DNA from: Hypericum androsaemum
Lineage: Eukaryota > Streptophyta > Magnoliopsida > Malpighiales > Hypericaceae
Assembly (NCBI GenBank): GCA_963995505.1
Contig: OZ023182.1
Coordinates: 1,007,001-1,071,000 of the forward strand
DNA length: 64,000 nt
Reading direction: 5' to 3'
Notes under the pieces: model-generated
Told to the model about the DNA's origin: nothing
What the model saw: the letters and a program-made list of their open reading frames with translations, nothing else
Database searches by the model: none
Position numbers and translations under genes: made by a program
Part shown: piece after piece, positions 1-12,909 of the stretch
Numbering within the stretch: position 1 is the first letter of the stretch
Layout of the letters: each line of letters starts with the position of its first letter

Positions 1-122
1 CCAACCGCCCGGTCTGACCGGAAATCTTCCGGTTCGTTAGGTAACCGGTCGAACTTGGTTTTTTGACCCGGGATTGGCTCTGTTTCGTGGTCCGACCGGT
101 CGGACCGCCGTCTCGAAAACAA
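1..122. mobile_element. 3' part of a hAT-type MITE, cut by window edge
   Basis: GC-rich tract built from repeated GTCCGACCGGTCGGACC-like words, ending in a CGAAAACAATG terminus that resembles the TTTTAAAACAATG ends of the complete elements at 14,365 and 22,114. The left end lies outside the window, so no target-site duplication can be checked. Assigned by resemblance only. Confidence 0.5.
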
Positions 123-1885
123 TGCTTTTAAGAGAAGATTCAAACCTCATCACTCGATTAGATATCGGTTGTTCCAAACCTCAAAAAAATTGTAATATTT
201 CCGAAATCTTGATCCATATAATGCTCATCCTCAAAGATATCCAGAGAAAAAAAGGTTGCCTTTCTTAGAGCTATTTGGAAATTGAGTGCCTGGTTGTTAA
301 GGTAAACATGCATGGTGGCTTACAAAGTTATGGAGAAAGTAAGGAGAGTGGCTTTTTGCCTCCAACAATTGTATTGAATTGTATGATCCGAGTCATGGAA
401 TCTTCTGCTTTTAACAAATTTTAGTTTGTTGGATTCAGAAATGGGCATATGCCAACTAAGTGCATCATCAATTCTCCGGAACTTTCTCTCTCTCTCTTAA
501 ATTGAGTCGTCACTCGCCAATACTCCCATCGTGTCATAAACACATAGTACAGTCAGCGACCAATAAACGTCGTAATAGAAAATTGAATTTTTGTATGTAG
601 GTTTTGAATTTAAGTGTTTTATACAAAAATAATATTATCGAGAGTAATACTTCTTAAATAAAATTCGATAATAATTATCTATAAATATCATTGGCTAAAA
701 AATATTACAGGCTACGAAGTAATGAATATTTCTATTTTTTTCTGTATCAGGTTATATTTTCTACTTAGTATGTTAATGGGGTGTCTGGAATTGTGGTTGA
801 ATCTTAGCATGTGTTTAATAGTTTTATTCACTCCCATCCGTATCTTAAACAAACTTTTTGTCGGGACCTTAAACTTTTTATGTTTAAAAGAGATAAATAT
901 TGTCACGATTATTGGTAGGAACATATTCTTAAAAATATAAAATGAAGATGAAAATAAAACTGTAAGTATAATTTTGAATAATCTTGAACACAAATATGAC
1001 TGACCTAGTTAACCTTATAACTTAGGGCACAAGTAATGCTAAATAGAAAATTTTAAACTCTGAGACTAAACAAAACTAATTATTAATAAAATCATTCATT
1101 TGTCAAAAAATAGAAAATAACCAACTAAGAAATAATCAAATAAAAAAAGAAATAAGTCAATAACCTCAAGGCCGAATAAAGAGTCCAAATTAGAATAAGC
1201 CCAAGTAACAATTAGGCTTAAAACCTAATTAATTTAATCCATGATCATGACATATATAAAATATTATGAGTTACACTTACAGATGGACCTATTTGTAGTT
1301 CTCTTTTTTAATAAAGGGTATCACTCTCAATAACCTAGCTTATGGTCTTTTATTTATCATATTAACATTTTAATTCTACACCAATACTAGACTGACTTAT
1401 AAGAAATTAAATTGACCGCTTAGATTATCAATAAGGGTAAGGTTGATTTCCAAATAAATATATTGTTTTCATTTTTTATTATTCTTGAAACACTACAAAA
1501 AAAAATTAAAGTCAAAAAATGTCATCATGATATAATCAAACATTCACATAAATAGACATTAACATAACTCGTTGCATTTCTATACTCATTTTAGTAATTT
1601 GAGTAGCTAACAGTCATAAGCTAGTACTATTAAAAGATGGACTACGTCGTTCAACAAGACACGACCGGTCGTCTTCATCCACATCCCAGGTGGCTAATGT
1701 CTAAAGTGCCCTCAAGCATTTTACAAAATGTCTGGATGAGATTACACAAAACCTTATCCTCCACTAGAACACCTCAAGACTTTCCCACAAAAAAAATACC
1801 AGAAAATTAAAGGTGGACAAAAAGGGAAACTAAAAACCAACAACAAAAAAAAAAAAAGGAAAGGAAAAAAAAGGAGGAGAAAGAA
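123..1885. other. AT-rich intergenic DNA with an old duplicated tract
   Basis: No coding sequence recognised. About 1,000-1,320 (from the words ATAACTTAGGGCACAAGTAATGCTA onward, in short pieces) is a diverged relative of 10,885-11,190, 27,415-27,720 and 55,240-55,540. The sequence upstream of the second peroxidase of each unit was therefore once linked to MPH2-like upstream DNA. The last 100 bases before 1,886 are purine-rich and probably contain the 5' UTR of the next gene. Confidence 0.6.
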
Positions 1886-2912
1886 ATGGCTCTCTCCAGC
1901 ACCAACATCTTCTTCCTCTCCTCCAATCTACAAACTCCAACTTCTTCAACACAATTCACTTCATGCCACCCACCACTAAAGACCAACTTCAGGAGAGACC
2001 AACAACTTACCCTTTGCAAGGCTTTGAGTGAGACAGCCTTCTTGTCCAAGAGGAGCCTGTCTCTGTGTCTCATTTCCAGCTTCGTCTTCTCATTGGCTGG
2101 CAACTCCAGTTCCAGTCCCATTGCCAATGCGGCCATACTCGAAGCCGATGATGACGTGGAGCTTCTGGAGAAAGTGAAGAGGGACAGGAAGAAGAGGCTC
2201 GAAAGGCAGGGGGTTCTAAGTTCATCCAGCAAGGAGACAGGTTGGTTGGCAATAATGGTTGGCCTTCATTTTCGAATTCATTCTAACACGACACGTTTTG
2301 GGTTGTATACGGAGATCCTAATACGACCGAACAAATCTGTGCAGGGTATTTGCAAGAAGTTGTGTACAATCTGAGCAAAGTTGGTCAAGCAATAGACAAC
2401 AACGATCTGCCAGCTGCCGTCTCGGTTCTTGGAAGAGGCACAGACGCTGACTGGGTCCAAAAGGCTAATTTGGCCTTTGGCAAGGTACACAACACAAAAT
2501 TGTCAAAAATCTTTACGTACGCATTCTTATGGAGTGGCATTAAACTAGCTCTTAGTCATAGGGTTGGTGTCCGGAAAGAGATCTTGTTGTCGGGAGATCC
2601 AAGTTCTTAATTTAAGATTCTTCCTTGAACAGTTGAGCTCTGATGCTGAAGAAAAGACTCAGGTTGAGACGTTTAATTCGTCGTTGGCTTCGTTAATCTC
2701 ATCAGGTTTGTTATGTTTGCAGTTCAACCCTGCAATGACAATCACCCGATCTTTAATCCACCATATGCACTAATAATGCAAGTTCCTTCCTTCCATTTGC
2801 AGTCACTAGCAAGGACATTGAATCCTCGAAAGTAGCATTTGTGTCCTCTGCAACCGCATTCGAGAAATGGACAACCATGACAGGCTTGGTTTCACAGCTC
2901 AAAGGGATATGA
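1886..2912 (+). CDS. MPH2: Thylakoid lumenal 16.5 kDa protein (MPH2-like), 4 exons
   Basis: Exons 1886-2240, 2345-2484, 2633-2705 and 2803-2912 join in frame to 225 codons, each with GT-AG borders. Residues 1-82 form a bipartite plastid and thylakoid transit peptide: a Ser/Thr-rich stroma-targeting part, KR at 55-56, a hydrophobic core at about 57-72, and an A-N-A processing site before AILEADDD. The mature part is about 143 residues, which fits the 16.5 kDa lumenal family. Recognisable family blocks are KVKRDRKKRLERQ, YLQEVVYNLSKVGQAI, AFNSSLASLI-like and AFEKWTTMTGLVSQLKG. Family knowledge: the Arabidopsis homologue (At4g02530, MPH2) protects photosystem II under high or fluctuating light. 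This is the only intact copy in the window; fragments of exon 1 and of the 3' end recur in all three array units. Confidence 0.88.
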
Positions 2913-3760
2913 GGAACGGTTAAATGTCGGCTGCTTTCGTCACACTTGAGCAAAGAGTTTTGAAGTTCCATTCTTTCTCACCCTGCTGCATCTCTCTCTT
3001 CTGCATCTAATCAATAGTCCGAACGGCTGTCGTTTCGCTCTTTTTCTTGGGATATGAGTTGTAGTACTATGCTCAAAACTGCTGATCAAGCAAACCAGAT
3101 TCAACTCTGATATGTTGATCAAGCAAATTGCTGTAAAGGATAATTTACAATTGTCAGCTGTTTCAATTTGAAGACAAAGCACATGTTCGCATCAGCAACC
3201 GCAATGGAGCCTGTTTATAACGAGCTCTGTTCTGTTATAGCAACTGAAATCCGCGTGCTAATTCTCTAATATTTCAACCAAGAGGGCTGATTCATAGTTT
3301 CCACTGGTCAAAATGGTGTGATCTTAGTCAACTCTTGATAATATTAAGATCTGCGACATCTATCTATATGCTGCTCCCAACGATTCTCTTCCAGGAGCCA
3401 AGAATTTTTATCTGCAAAAACCAACGTTACTAGCCACATCATCATAACATTAAGGGAGTAGGGTAATTTATTTCATATTCCAGCATAAATTAAACTGCAT
3501 TATTATTATTTATCTGCATAGCAGAATTACAACAACACTAATCTATCCTCAGTCGTATGATGGTCCCTGCCCGCTACAAGTTTACCATACAGCTAATGAA
3601 TTAATACACCTAATTCGTCTACATAATAATCTACACATATTTGTTGGACAATCAATCTGATCAGCAACATGAACGCTAAGGTTATCCACAGACTTCACTC
3701 TCTAAGAAGGTCAGAAACTGCTGGCCAGATGAAGCCAGCAGCAAAATATTCTTCAGAAAC
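2913..3760. other. Intergenic DNA between convergent MPH2-like and MBD genes
   Basis: No gene seen. The first part is the presumed 3' UTR of the MPH2-like gene. About 2,876-3,190 is copied at 15,046, 39,942 and 59,650. About 3,090-3,340 is copied at 17,233 and 42,128. The rest to 3,760 is AT-rich and single-copy, and probably holds the 3' UTR of the minus-strand MBD gene. Confidence 0.6.
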
Positions 3761-5497
3761 TCAAGGCTCAACTTGGTATGAATCCCCGCTGCCATTCTCA
3801 ACTCTTTCTCCCACCACTTCGGTCTTCTTGTCTACGCCTGGACTATCAGGTTTCTTGCTTCCATTAACAGCCGCTTTATCATTTCCTTCTCCAGTATCAG
3901 GGATGCTTCCATCAGGATCGGCCTCATGCTTCCCCGCTCTACTGTCCGAGTCTGCTTTGTCCTGCTCCCCCGGGGCCTCATCTGCCCCGTTTGATGTTAA
4001 ATCACCCTCCCCCTGAGCTACTGGAATCTCTGCATTTTCCTTTTTACTCTCAGATCCCACTCCTTCAGTTGATCCTGAAGGGTTTCCTAGGACTGAATCA
4101 GTTTCCTTCACAACCGCATCCTCTTTAGGAGTTACCTCTGTTTGAGTATCAGTGTCTTTTGATTGATCATCCGCTCCATCAGTTTCCTTGACAACTGCAT
4201 CCTCTTCTTTAGGAGTTACCTCTGCTGCTTGAGTATCAGCCTCTTTTGCTTGATCATCCACTCCTGGGTCTTCTTTCAGGTCATCCTTCGCAGCTTCCTC
4301 TGTAGAAACTTTTGTTTCCTTCGTTCCTTCCTCAGCAACAAATGTTTCTTTGACCTCCTTCCTAGGTCCAGATGAAGTTTTGCTTCTTTTCTTCTTGGGG
4401 CCACTGTCCATGAAAGTTATCACCTTTGCCTTCTTACTAATCCTTGCTGATCGTCTAGGGGTTTCACCTGTTCCCCAATCAAACTCTGAGACAGCTGGAG
4501 CACCAGGGCTAGCTTTGAGGTATTGCTCCAACTGCCTTCTGCCGTTAATTTCCTCTCCAGTAGGGGCAGTAAATACGATTTCATTCTTCTTTGGGGTCCC
4601 AGCTCGTCTGGGAATGAACTGTGAACACAACCATAAACTATGGTGCCACAAATAGGAAAAGAACGAAAAATGCATTTCGAAACAGCTCCAAGAAAGTTTT
4701 TAAGTAAAGTTTTTCAATAAGCTAAAAGATTTCAAGATTATCTATCTAACAGGTCTAGAAGGTTCTGGTGGTAGAATTTTTTAAGCCTTGCCAACTTGTC
4801 AGTTAAGCATTAAACACATCCTATCATACTCTACAGCTCGATCACTATTATACATTAAGCATGAATTTCACTTGAATTGTCAACATTCCCATAACGCAAT
4901 GCATACAACACCCATGGGCACCAAACCAACTTATTCTTGTGAATCAATCATTCCTCCTATTTCTTTCCAAGGGCATATCTTCAGCGAAATCAATGAGCTG
5001 CCCTACAAGCAATACCCAATTGCATCCATTCACGATACGCAATGGTAATAGCCCAATTGGCAACCTCAAGCCAACCACCAACTTCAACTCCATGGAAGGG
5101 GAAACTATGACTTGATCAAAGCAGACAGAAAACCATAGCTAGCGCAAAAAATAAAAAAGAAAAAAAACAGAAAAAGCACAATTCTTGTGAACAAGGAGTC
5201 ACTCAATTCCCACATAAACCCTAACTCACTCCAACAAACCCTAACAAAATTCCCCAGAATTACAAAATCAGCAACCCAAAAAAGGGAAAACCCCAATTTC
5301 CTAGAACAAGCAACAGATAATAAAAAGTAAACAACTTTAAGCAATTCCCGTGGCTCAAGCAAGCAAGAAAAGAGAAGAAAAGTCACCATCTTTTTCCAGC
5401 CAGGAGGAGCAGAGAGCTCGAGAGAGAAGGCCCCGTCGGCGGCGGCGGGACAGGTCTCCTCATCCATATCCTTGTCCGTCTCCACCGAGCTCGCCAT
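3761..5497 (-). CDS. Methyl-CpG-binding domain protein, MBD10/11-like, 2 exons
   Basis: Exon 1 is 5387-5497 and exon 2 is 3761-4618, read on the minus strand; a GT-AG intron of 768 bases lies between. The product is 322 residues. The MBD spans about residues 24-99: SAPPGWKK closes exon 1, then [49 protein letters not shown] follow. This block is typical of the plant MBD10/MBD11 group, a nuclear chromatin protein. The tail (about 100-322) is very rich in Glu, Lys, Asp and Thr, with a basic KKKRSK patch near 114-117 that could be a nuclear localisation signal. It carries two degenerate internal repeats at about 157-184 and 187-211 ([20 protein letters not shown]). An in-frame ATG 18 bases upstream could add six residues. 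Exon 1 and its upstream DNA, without exon 2, recur at 18,715-18,825. Confidence 0.87.
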
Positions 5498-6728
5498 TTC
5501 ACCTACCACCCTCACCAGCTCTGCGTGTCTTGTAATAAATAACTCAAATGGATCTTTCCTTTTTCTCCGGTTTCTAGATGGAAAATAAGGTTTATCCCAT
5601 TTCCATTTTCTTTTTCTTTTTCTTTTTCTTTATTCTTTGAGCAAAAGCAGGCGCTATTTGCAACATTATTATTATTATTATTTTTTTTTAGGAGGGGAAA
5701 TAGTATTGTATTATTTTGTTCGTCAATTTAGTCAAAAAGGGAATGTAAGAGGAAAGATAAAATGAGGTAAAAGTTTACATAAGTACTCAATGGTTTAGCA
5801 GATTTTTACCTAATTATTTTGTGGTTTCAAAATATTTGATCAAGTGATCAAAATTTTTCCAATTAACACCCCAGTGTTACATATTTTTTTAAGGAAAAAA
5901 AAACCTCTAAGTATCATTAAATTAAAAGTTTAAAAAAAGTCAAAAAATATTACAAACAGTGGGATATTAATAAAAGAAAACTATTTCAATCGATCAAATA
6001 TTTTGAAAATATAAAATAATGGTGTGAAAATCTGCAAAACCACGTACTGAACATTTACCAAAAAAACAATTGAGTTGTTGTAGGAATGTTTTTTTTAATA
6101 GAAATGCTTTGGAATATGGACAATTGTGACACCATTGTGCATTTGTAAACTCCAAACACCCAAAACAATTATCTCTTGTTTATTTAGGCAATATGTGCTT
6201 ATGAACATCGTACCAAAATTAATTACTTACTATTTTCTTTGGAAAATTAAAATTTACTTATAAAAAAAATACGCAAAACAAACCTCCTCCAAAATATTAC
6301 GACGTTATTGAAAAATCTCTTAGGTTTCCAAAATGGTCTAAGAGATGATTGTCAACATTTTACGTTTGCTACATAAAGCATTGGTTTGATAATCAAGCCA
6401 CAACATTTACATTTCTCTGAGTCAATGTAATAAATTCAAACATAAAAATTGGTGGGCCGTCTGTCATAAAAAGAATATAATATAAAATCAACATGTGATA
6501 CATTAATAAGCAAGTTGATATAATTCAAATTTAAATTAGTCAAAAAACTATGCTTACAAATAGTTTTTCAACGATACCTGACTCGAAACAAAAAGATGAT
6601 CGATCATATCTCATACCGAACGAGCCGTCCAATTTTCCTGCCATGAAAGCAGCCGAGGAGTATTTCCAGCTCTTTCTAACCTCTTCAGATCTACCTCTCT
6701 TTATCCATCCAAATCTTCTCAGGCAATA

Positions 6729-6790
<62 letters not shown>

Positions 6791-6805
6791 CACCTACTAT
6801 ACTAA
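5498..6805. repeat. Upstream block of array unit 1 (duplicated)
   Basis: This DNA lies between the MBD start and the peroxidase start and is repeated with small changes at about 18,826-20,080. From 6,060 onward it is also repeated at 43,798-43,937 plus 49,108-49,415, the two halves of unit 3 split by the gypsy insertion. It holds no gene. A perfect (TA)n run occupies about 6,729-6,788; it is nearly absent from the unit 2 copy, so it expanded after duplication. Confidence 0.75.
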
Positions 6806-6816
6806 TATATATAAAA
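6806..6816 (+). promoter_or_regulatory. TATA-like box of peroxidase copy A
   Basis: TATATATAAAA lies about 93 bases before the ATG at 6,909 and is followed by a purine-rich leader. An equivalent box precedes copies B, B' and B'' at the same spacing. Position and motif only; the nearby (TA)n run makes chance TATA words common. Confidence 0.45.
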
Positions 6817-6908
6817 AGAGAGGAAAACCAAACAGAAGAAGTGACCAACCCATTCACCTACTGTATTTCAAACTAACAAATCCACAAAAAAGAGAAAAGG
6901 AAAAGAAG

Positions 6909-7417
6909 ATGAACAACTTCAATTTGTTGTTTCAACTTGTTGTACTCATGTGCAGCAGCACCGGAGCTATAGCAACGAAAAAACCAGCTGGGGAAAACCT
7001 CCAGGTGATGATGATTGTTCATTAATATGGAAAGCAATACTACGATATTACATTTTATTTTTTTCAATCCCACGAACCAATTATTCCAGAAATATTCTTT
7101 ACTTTTTATTCGAATTATGAAAACAAAATCACATTTTAAGGTTATTTTCCTCCTTATGTTTATCGTGGTGTATGAAGCATTGATATAAAAAAGTCTTTGA
7201 ATTATGTTTTCCCTACAAATTTCACCACTTATTCTATACTGCTTTTGTTGTCAATTAATGTAACATTTTATGTTACTTCAATAAAATATGAAAATTAGAT
7301 AGTATTTTAGTATATTTTAGCATATTTGGATTGTCGATTTTTTTGCTACATAGTTATCTCTCCAATCCTTTTTTCTAATAAATCATTTGAACTCGTTTGT
7401 ACTTTCCAAAATTTCAT

Positions 7418-7456
<39 letters not shown>

Positions 7457-9767
7457 GGTTAAACCACCAATATAAGAGGTGTTGTTTTTTGCCTACACGC
7501 CTGAAATTAATCCCTAAAACAATCGCCTAAAATCCATCATACCATCGCTTATGTTGTACAAATAACATGCTTGACATCGCTTATGTTTTACAAATAACAT
7601 GATTGAGTATTATACTTAAGTGTGTGAATATAATCCATTATCTGGTAAATATCCGAATTTTTAAAATGTAAATCAATTATATAGCAATTGCACTCATTGA
7701 CGAATATTATTGCTCATGCCACAGCAGGTGGCTAATTTCTCTAATACCACCATGGCTTCTTCTCGTCCTCATTGGCAAGCATTGCAAGTGACATCCATTG
7801 ATGAGTTAATAGAGACAATTTCAAGACTCGAGAAGAAGAAAGAGAGCCGAAGCGGAGTTAATGATGACGACGAAGACGACGTTTCGGTGGGGATCGGTGG
7901 TCTCCGGTACGACTTCTACCGCCACAGTGCCCACAAGCCGAGGCCACCATCAGGGCCACCATGGCTAGGGTTTACTTCCAGCAAAAGGACGTTCCCCCTG
8001 GCCTCTTGAGGCTCTTCTTCCATGATTGCTTCATCAAGGTCCCCTTTATTCATTTCCACTCCTTTATTAAATTGGGTTTTGGTTGACTTATGTAGAAAAT
8101 CTAGCTATTTGTTGCTATGAAGTCTAGATTAATGATGCAATTTGGTTCGCAAGCATTAGAGTCTAGATTAACACCCACCAAAACATTTTTTCGCTAGACA
8201 AGTGGAAATAATTGAGTCTAATTTAAGAATATGAAGTTCCTGCATGTAACAATTCAAAATAATCCCTGCATATTATATATATACAATATTTGGATATAAT
8301 TGATCTTTCAATAAAATTTGAAAGAGAAAAAGACCTCTGATTTTTCTGATTATAGGCAAGTTTATAGCGTATATATCACCGATTATCCATCCTTGTGCCG
8401 TGGTTTTAATTTGTTGCAAAGGAGCTCAGGGTTGCGACGCCTCGGTGTTGTTGGACGACAGCAACGGAAACACCGAACATCAGATTGAGATGCATGCGAG
8501 GCCCAATCTGAGCCTGAAAGGATTCGACACCATAAAAATCATCAAGGAGGAACTTGAAATGACTTGCCCCGGCGTCGTTTCATGTGCCGATATCATCTCA
8601 ATTGCCACCAGAGATGGCATTGTATTGGTATGCTTCTTCCTCCCTAATTATTTCACTTTGCTCTTTTAAGCATGGTTTTAGAAAATGGCCTCGAGGTCGA
8701 TACGGGATACCGACTTCCGGCTCGGCCAGATCAGAGTTTTTTTAAATAAAAAAATATATTATTTATAATATTTAGTATTAACAAAATAATTATCAGTATT
8801 ATCTGATTTTATTACAAAATCATAATTAGATTACTTTTAAATTTTAAATTATAATTTTTGAGAAAATATAACATTTTTTGTGAGGCCGGCTAGTCCAATC
8901 GGAAAAATCGCGTTGACCACCGGATAAATTAGAGGCAGGGTTTAGGGTCAAACTTAACCCGAATTTGGCCCCGATTCACAGACCGCCAGTCGAACCACTT
9001 TTTTAAAACCCTATTTTAAGCATTCTTCTCCCAAAATTTTCTTGAAATACATCTAGCTACATAGTTATATGACCAATTATTTGTTTGTGACCGTTGGTGC
9101 AGTCCGGTGGGCCGTTCTATCCACTTTTGACAGGCAGGAGAGATAGCCCCAAGTCCTACTTTGAAGAAGCTAATGCTGAAATCCCAAAGCCCAATAGTAA
9201 CATCAACGAGACGTTGCGCCTCTTCTCTATTAGAGGTTTCAATCCAAGAGAAACAGTGGCGCTTCTAGGCAAGACTAATTCACTACCGTCCTCTAAGATT
9301 AACCCATTTTGATACTATATAAATTTTTTTCATATTGTATCCATATTTTTTCTCTTTCTTCAGGAGGACATGGCGTTGGAAAAATCGGTTGTAACTTCGT
9401 CGAGGACCGGATTAACAACTTCCAAGAAACAGGGAGACCAGACCCCACGATGACACCCGAGTTCGTGCAAGAGATAAGGCTCAAGTGCTCGAGATCGACC
9501 CCCGATGGGGGGCCGCCTGCGGTAGTATCCAGAGGGAAGTTTGACTCGCTCTATTACAAGAACCTCGTGAGGGGAAGAGGGGTTTTGATATCTGACCAGG
9601 AGCTGATGAACAATGCTATTACAAGACAGATTGTGGCTCTGTATGCTTCCGATGACGGAATCCGATTTAGGAATGACTTCGCTCGGTCAATGCTCAAGTT
9701 GTCGAACCTTAACGTTCTAACAGCAACTCAAGGCCACGTTAGGCTGACATGCTCCCGCCCACGTTAG
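6909..9767 (+). pseudogene. Class III peroxidase copy A, all five exons, one frameshift
   Basis: Exons: 6909-7004 (hydrophobic signal peptide), 7725-8038, 8430-8627, 9103-9268, 9364-9767. The last three introns sit at the classical class III peroxidase positions; the first is an extra one after the signal peptide. Without the lesion the product would be 392 residues. Motifs: distal LLRLFFHDCF (catalytic Arg and His), QGCDASVLLDD-like [21 protein letters not shown], proximal-His GGHGVGKIGC, and the C-terminal Cys. About 90 residues, including an acidic DDDEDD stretch, precede the catalytic core; most family members lack this, and the layout recalls the Peroxidase 48 type. Family role: secreted, H2O2-dependent oxidation of phenolics in the cell wall. 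One base is missing near 7,928 relative to copy D, which destroys the first disulfide Cys (RHSC) and shifts the frame. The last intron is GC-AG. A single indel could also be a sequencing error. Confidence 0.85.
8671..9013. mobile_element. hAT-type MITE in peroxidase A intron
   Basis: A 343-base insert between exons 3 and 4 begins CATGGTTTTAGAAAA and ends TTTTTTAAAACCCTA, flanked by TTTTAAG on both sides. The inside has the GGCCTCGAGGTCGA / GACCGCCAGTCGAACC arms typical of this family. The same insert sits at the same site in copies C and D (both exon sets), so it arrived before the array formed. Confidence 0.7.
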
Positions 9768-9974
9768 TTCTGCTAACCGCAACTGAGTGAACCGAAGTAA
9801 AAAAAAAAAGGCACCACTCCCATGATATGGCTTTCCAAAGCTTCGCATAAACAAATAAGGCAGAAGCACCAAAGTTGAGAAGCCACACAAGAAAACAGGG
9901 TATTGACCAAATGCTGAACCTGCAGTTTGATCTTTGTTGTAGTTGTTCTTCCATTGGAAGGGGCTCTGATACCA
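9768..9974 (-). mobile_element. Leader remnant of a copia-type element
   Basis: Read on the minus strand, this stretch starts at a primer-binding site TGGTATCAGAGCC (9962-9974) right after the LTR at 9975-10176 and continues as a short leader or gag-like sequence before being cut off next to the peroxidase stop codon. No intact reading frame is seen. Confidence 0.55.
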
Positions 9975-10176
9975 TGTAGAAATCCTTGGTACTTTATTGA
10001 TTAACAACTTAATTACAAGATAATCTTCAAGGGAGTATATATGCAAGAAGCATTAAATGCACTAACCTGCTAACTAAATACATTCCAACGGCTATAGACA
10101 GGTTCTAACGGCTAGATTAGCTGTACACTAACTGCAGATGGTTGAAGATGATCATCTGCAGGCATATTCTTCAACA
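9975..10176 (-). repeat. Short copia-type LTR (202 bp), solo/truncated element
   Basis: Bounded by TGT...ACA with a tRNA-iMet primer-binding site immediately outside on the minus strand. Identical 202-base copies occur at 26,512-26,713 and 54,256-54,457. On its right it abuts the truncated MPH2-like exon with no spacer. It looks like the LTR of a small element whose other LTR and body were lost. Confidence 0.6.
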
Positions 10177-10366
10177 CCTTGTCCAGGAGGAGCCTGGGTC
10201 TCTATGTCTCATTTCCATCTTTGTCTTCTCATTGGGTGGCAGTTCCGCATCCAATGCGGCCATACTTGAAGCTGATGATGACGTGGAGCTCCCGGAGAAA
10301 GTGAAGAGGGATAGGAAGAAGAGGCTTGAAAGGCAGGGAGTTCTAAGTTCATCTAGCAAGGAGACA
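10177..10366 (+). pseudogene. MPH2-like exon 1 fragment (copy 1)
   Basis: Matches about 2,041-2,236 of the intact gene: CTTGTCCAGGAGGAGCCTG through AGTTCATCTAGCAAGGAGAC. The encoded end (DDDVELPEKVKRDRKKRLER and on) is still readable. The transit-peptide start and everything after exon 1 are gone; the 5' break falls exactly at the LTR end. Confidence 0.85.
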
Positions 10367-11285
10367 CAATTGATTACGATTTTGACTTTTAATTAAGCGC
10401 TAGGAATTCTAGGTTCCGACAGTTCTTCAAAAAATAAATAAACGTCCGGTAATTATTCTGGAATCATTTTCAAAAGGCCAAGTTCATGGAATCACTGATG
10501 GAATGATCATGCTTTTGAAGGTTGGAGAGCTGGACATCTTATGAGGTTGAACACAAGATGGAAACGGCTCAACAGGCTGCAATATCTGTTGGAACTCATC
10601 TCTGTTCATTTAAGATTATATATGTTGAACGACAATCGATTTGGTAGTATATCTATATTCTTATGTTTTTTAAGGGGAATTCATATTCTTACTCTTATTC
10701 TTTTTAATAATAATAATCGGGGTAAAATTTGAATCCTATAAAATTGGGCTCGATCAGAATAACTTGATCTATATTGTTTAAAAAAAATTAAGATAAAAAT
10801 GAAATTGAGTGGGTAATTGATGAAAAAAAACTGTAAGTAAAGATAAAAGGTAGAGATAATTGTGAATAATCTTAAACAAATATATGCCTGATCTAATTAG
10901 CTTTATAACTTAGAGCACAAGTAATGCTAGATAGAAAATTTTAAACTCATACACTAAACAAAACTAACTAAAACAATTCATTTCTCCCAAAATTGAAAAT
11001 AAACAACTATAAATAAGGAAGAAACAACTCACTAACCTCTTGTGTAAAACAAACTCAAGGCCCAATAAAGAGTCCAAATTATAATAAGCCCAAGTAATCG
11101 TTAGGTTTAAAACCAAATTAATTTAATCCGCGGTCATGACATGTATAAATGACTGAGTTGCACTTAAAGAAGGCCTTTTTTTGTCGTCTTTTTTTAAAAT
11201 CATAGTTAACATTTTAATGAGGATTTTCCGCTCTCTTTCTAACATTCTTCCTATCTACCTCTGTTTATCCATCTTTTTATGCTAA
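10367..11285. other. AT-rich spacer with unassigned gene scraps
   Basis: About 10,400-10,520 contains scraps (GGAATTCTAGGTTCCG, CCAAGTTCATGGAATCACTG) that recur at 15,450-15,550, 40,347-40,447 and 60,065-60,170. They look like pieces of one exon of an unidentified gene. About 10,885-11,190 is a relative of 1,000-1,320. No intact gene seen. Confidence 0.5.
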
Positions 11286-11299
11286 TATATATATAAAAA
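11286..11299 (+). promoter_or_regulatory. TATA-like box of peroxidase copy B
   Basis: TATATATATAAAAA about 90 bases before the ATG at 11,386, followed by the same purine-rich leader as in copy A. The signal-peptide exon and promoter of the two peroxidase types are thus homologous. Confidence 0.45.
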
Positions 11300-11385
11300 G
11301 AGAGGCACGCAGGAGAAGTGGCCAACCCATACACCTACTGTATTTCAAACTAACAAACCCACAAAAAAGAGAAAAAGAAAAGAAG

Positions 11386-12909
<1,524 letters not shown>

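Noticed and set aside
1807..2232. Open frame antisense to MPH2-like exon 1
   Set aside because: Shadow of a real coding exon; low-complexity Ser/Phe/Leu translation.
6540..6857. Minus-strand frame with a long Ile-Tyr run
   Set aside because: Translation of the (TA)n microsatellite; no family, and absent from the duplicated copies.
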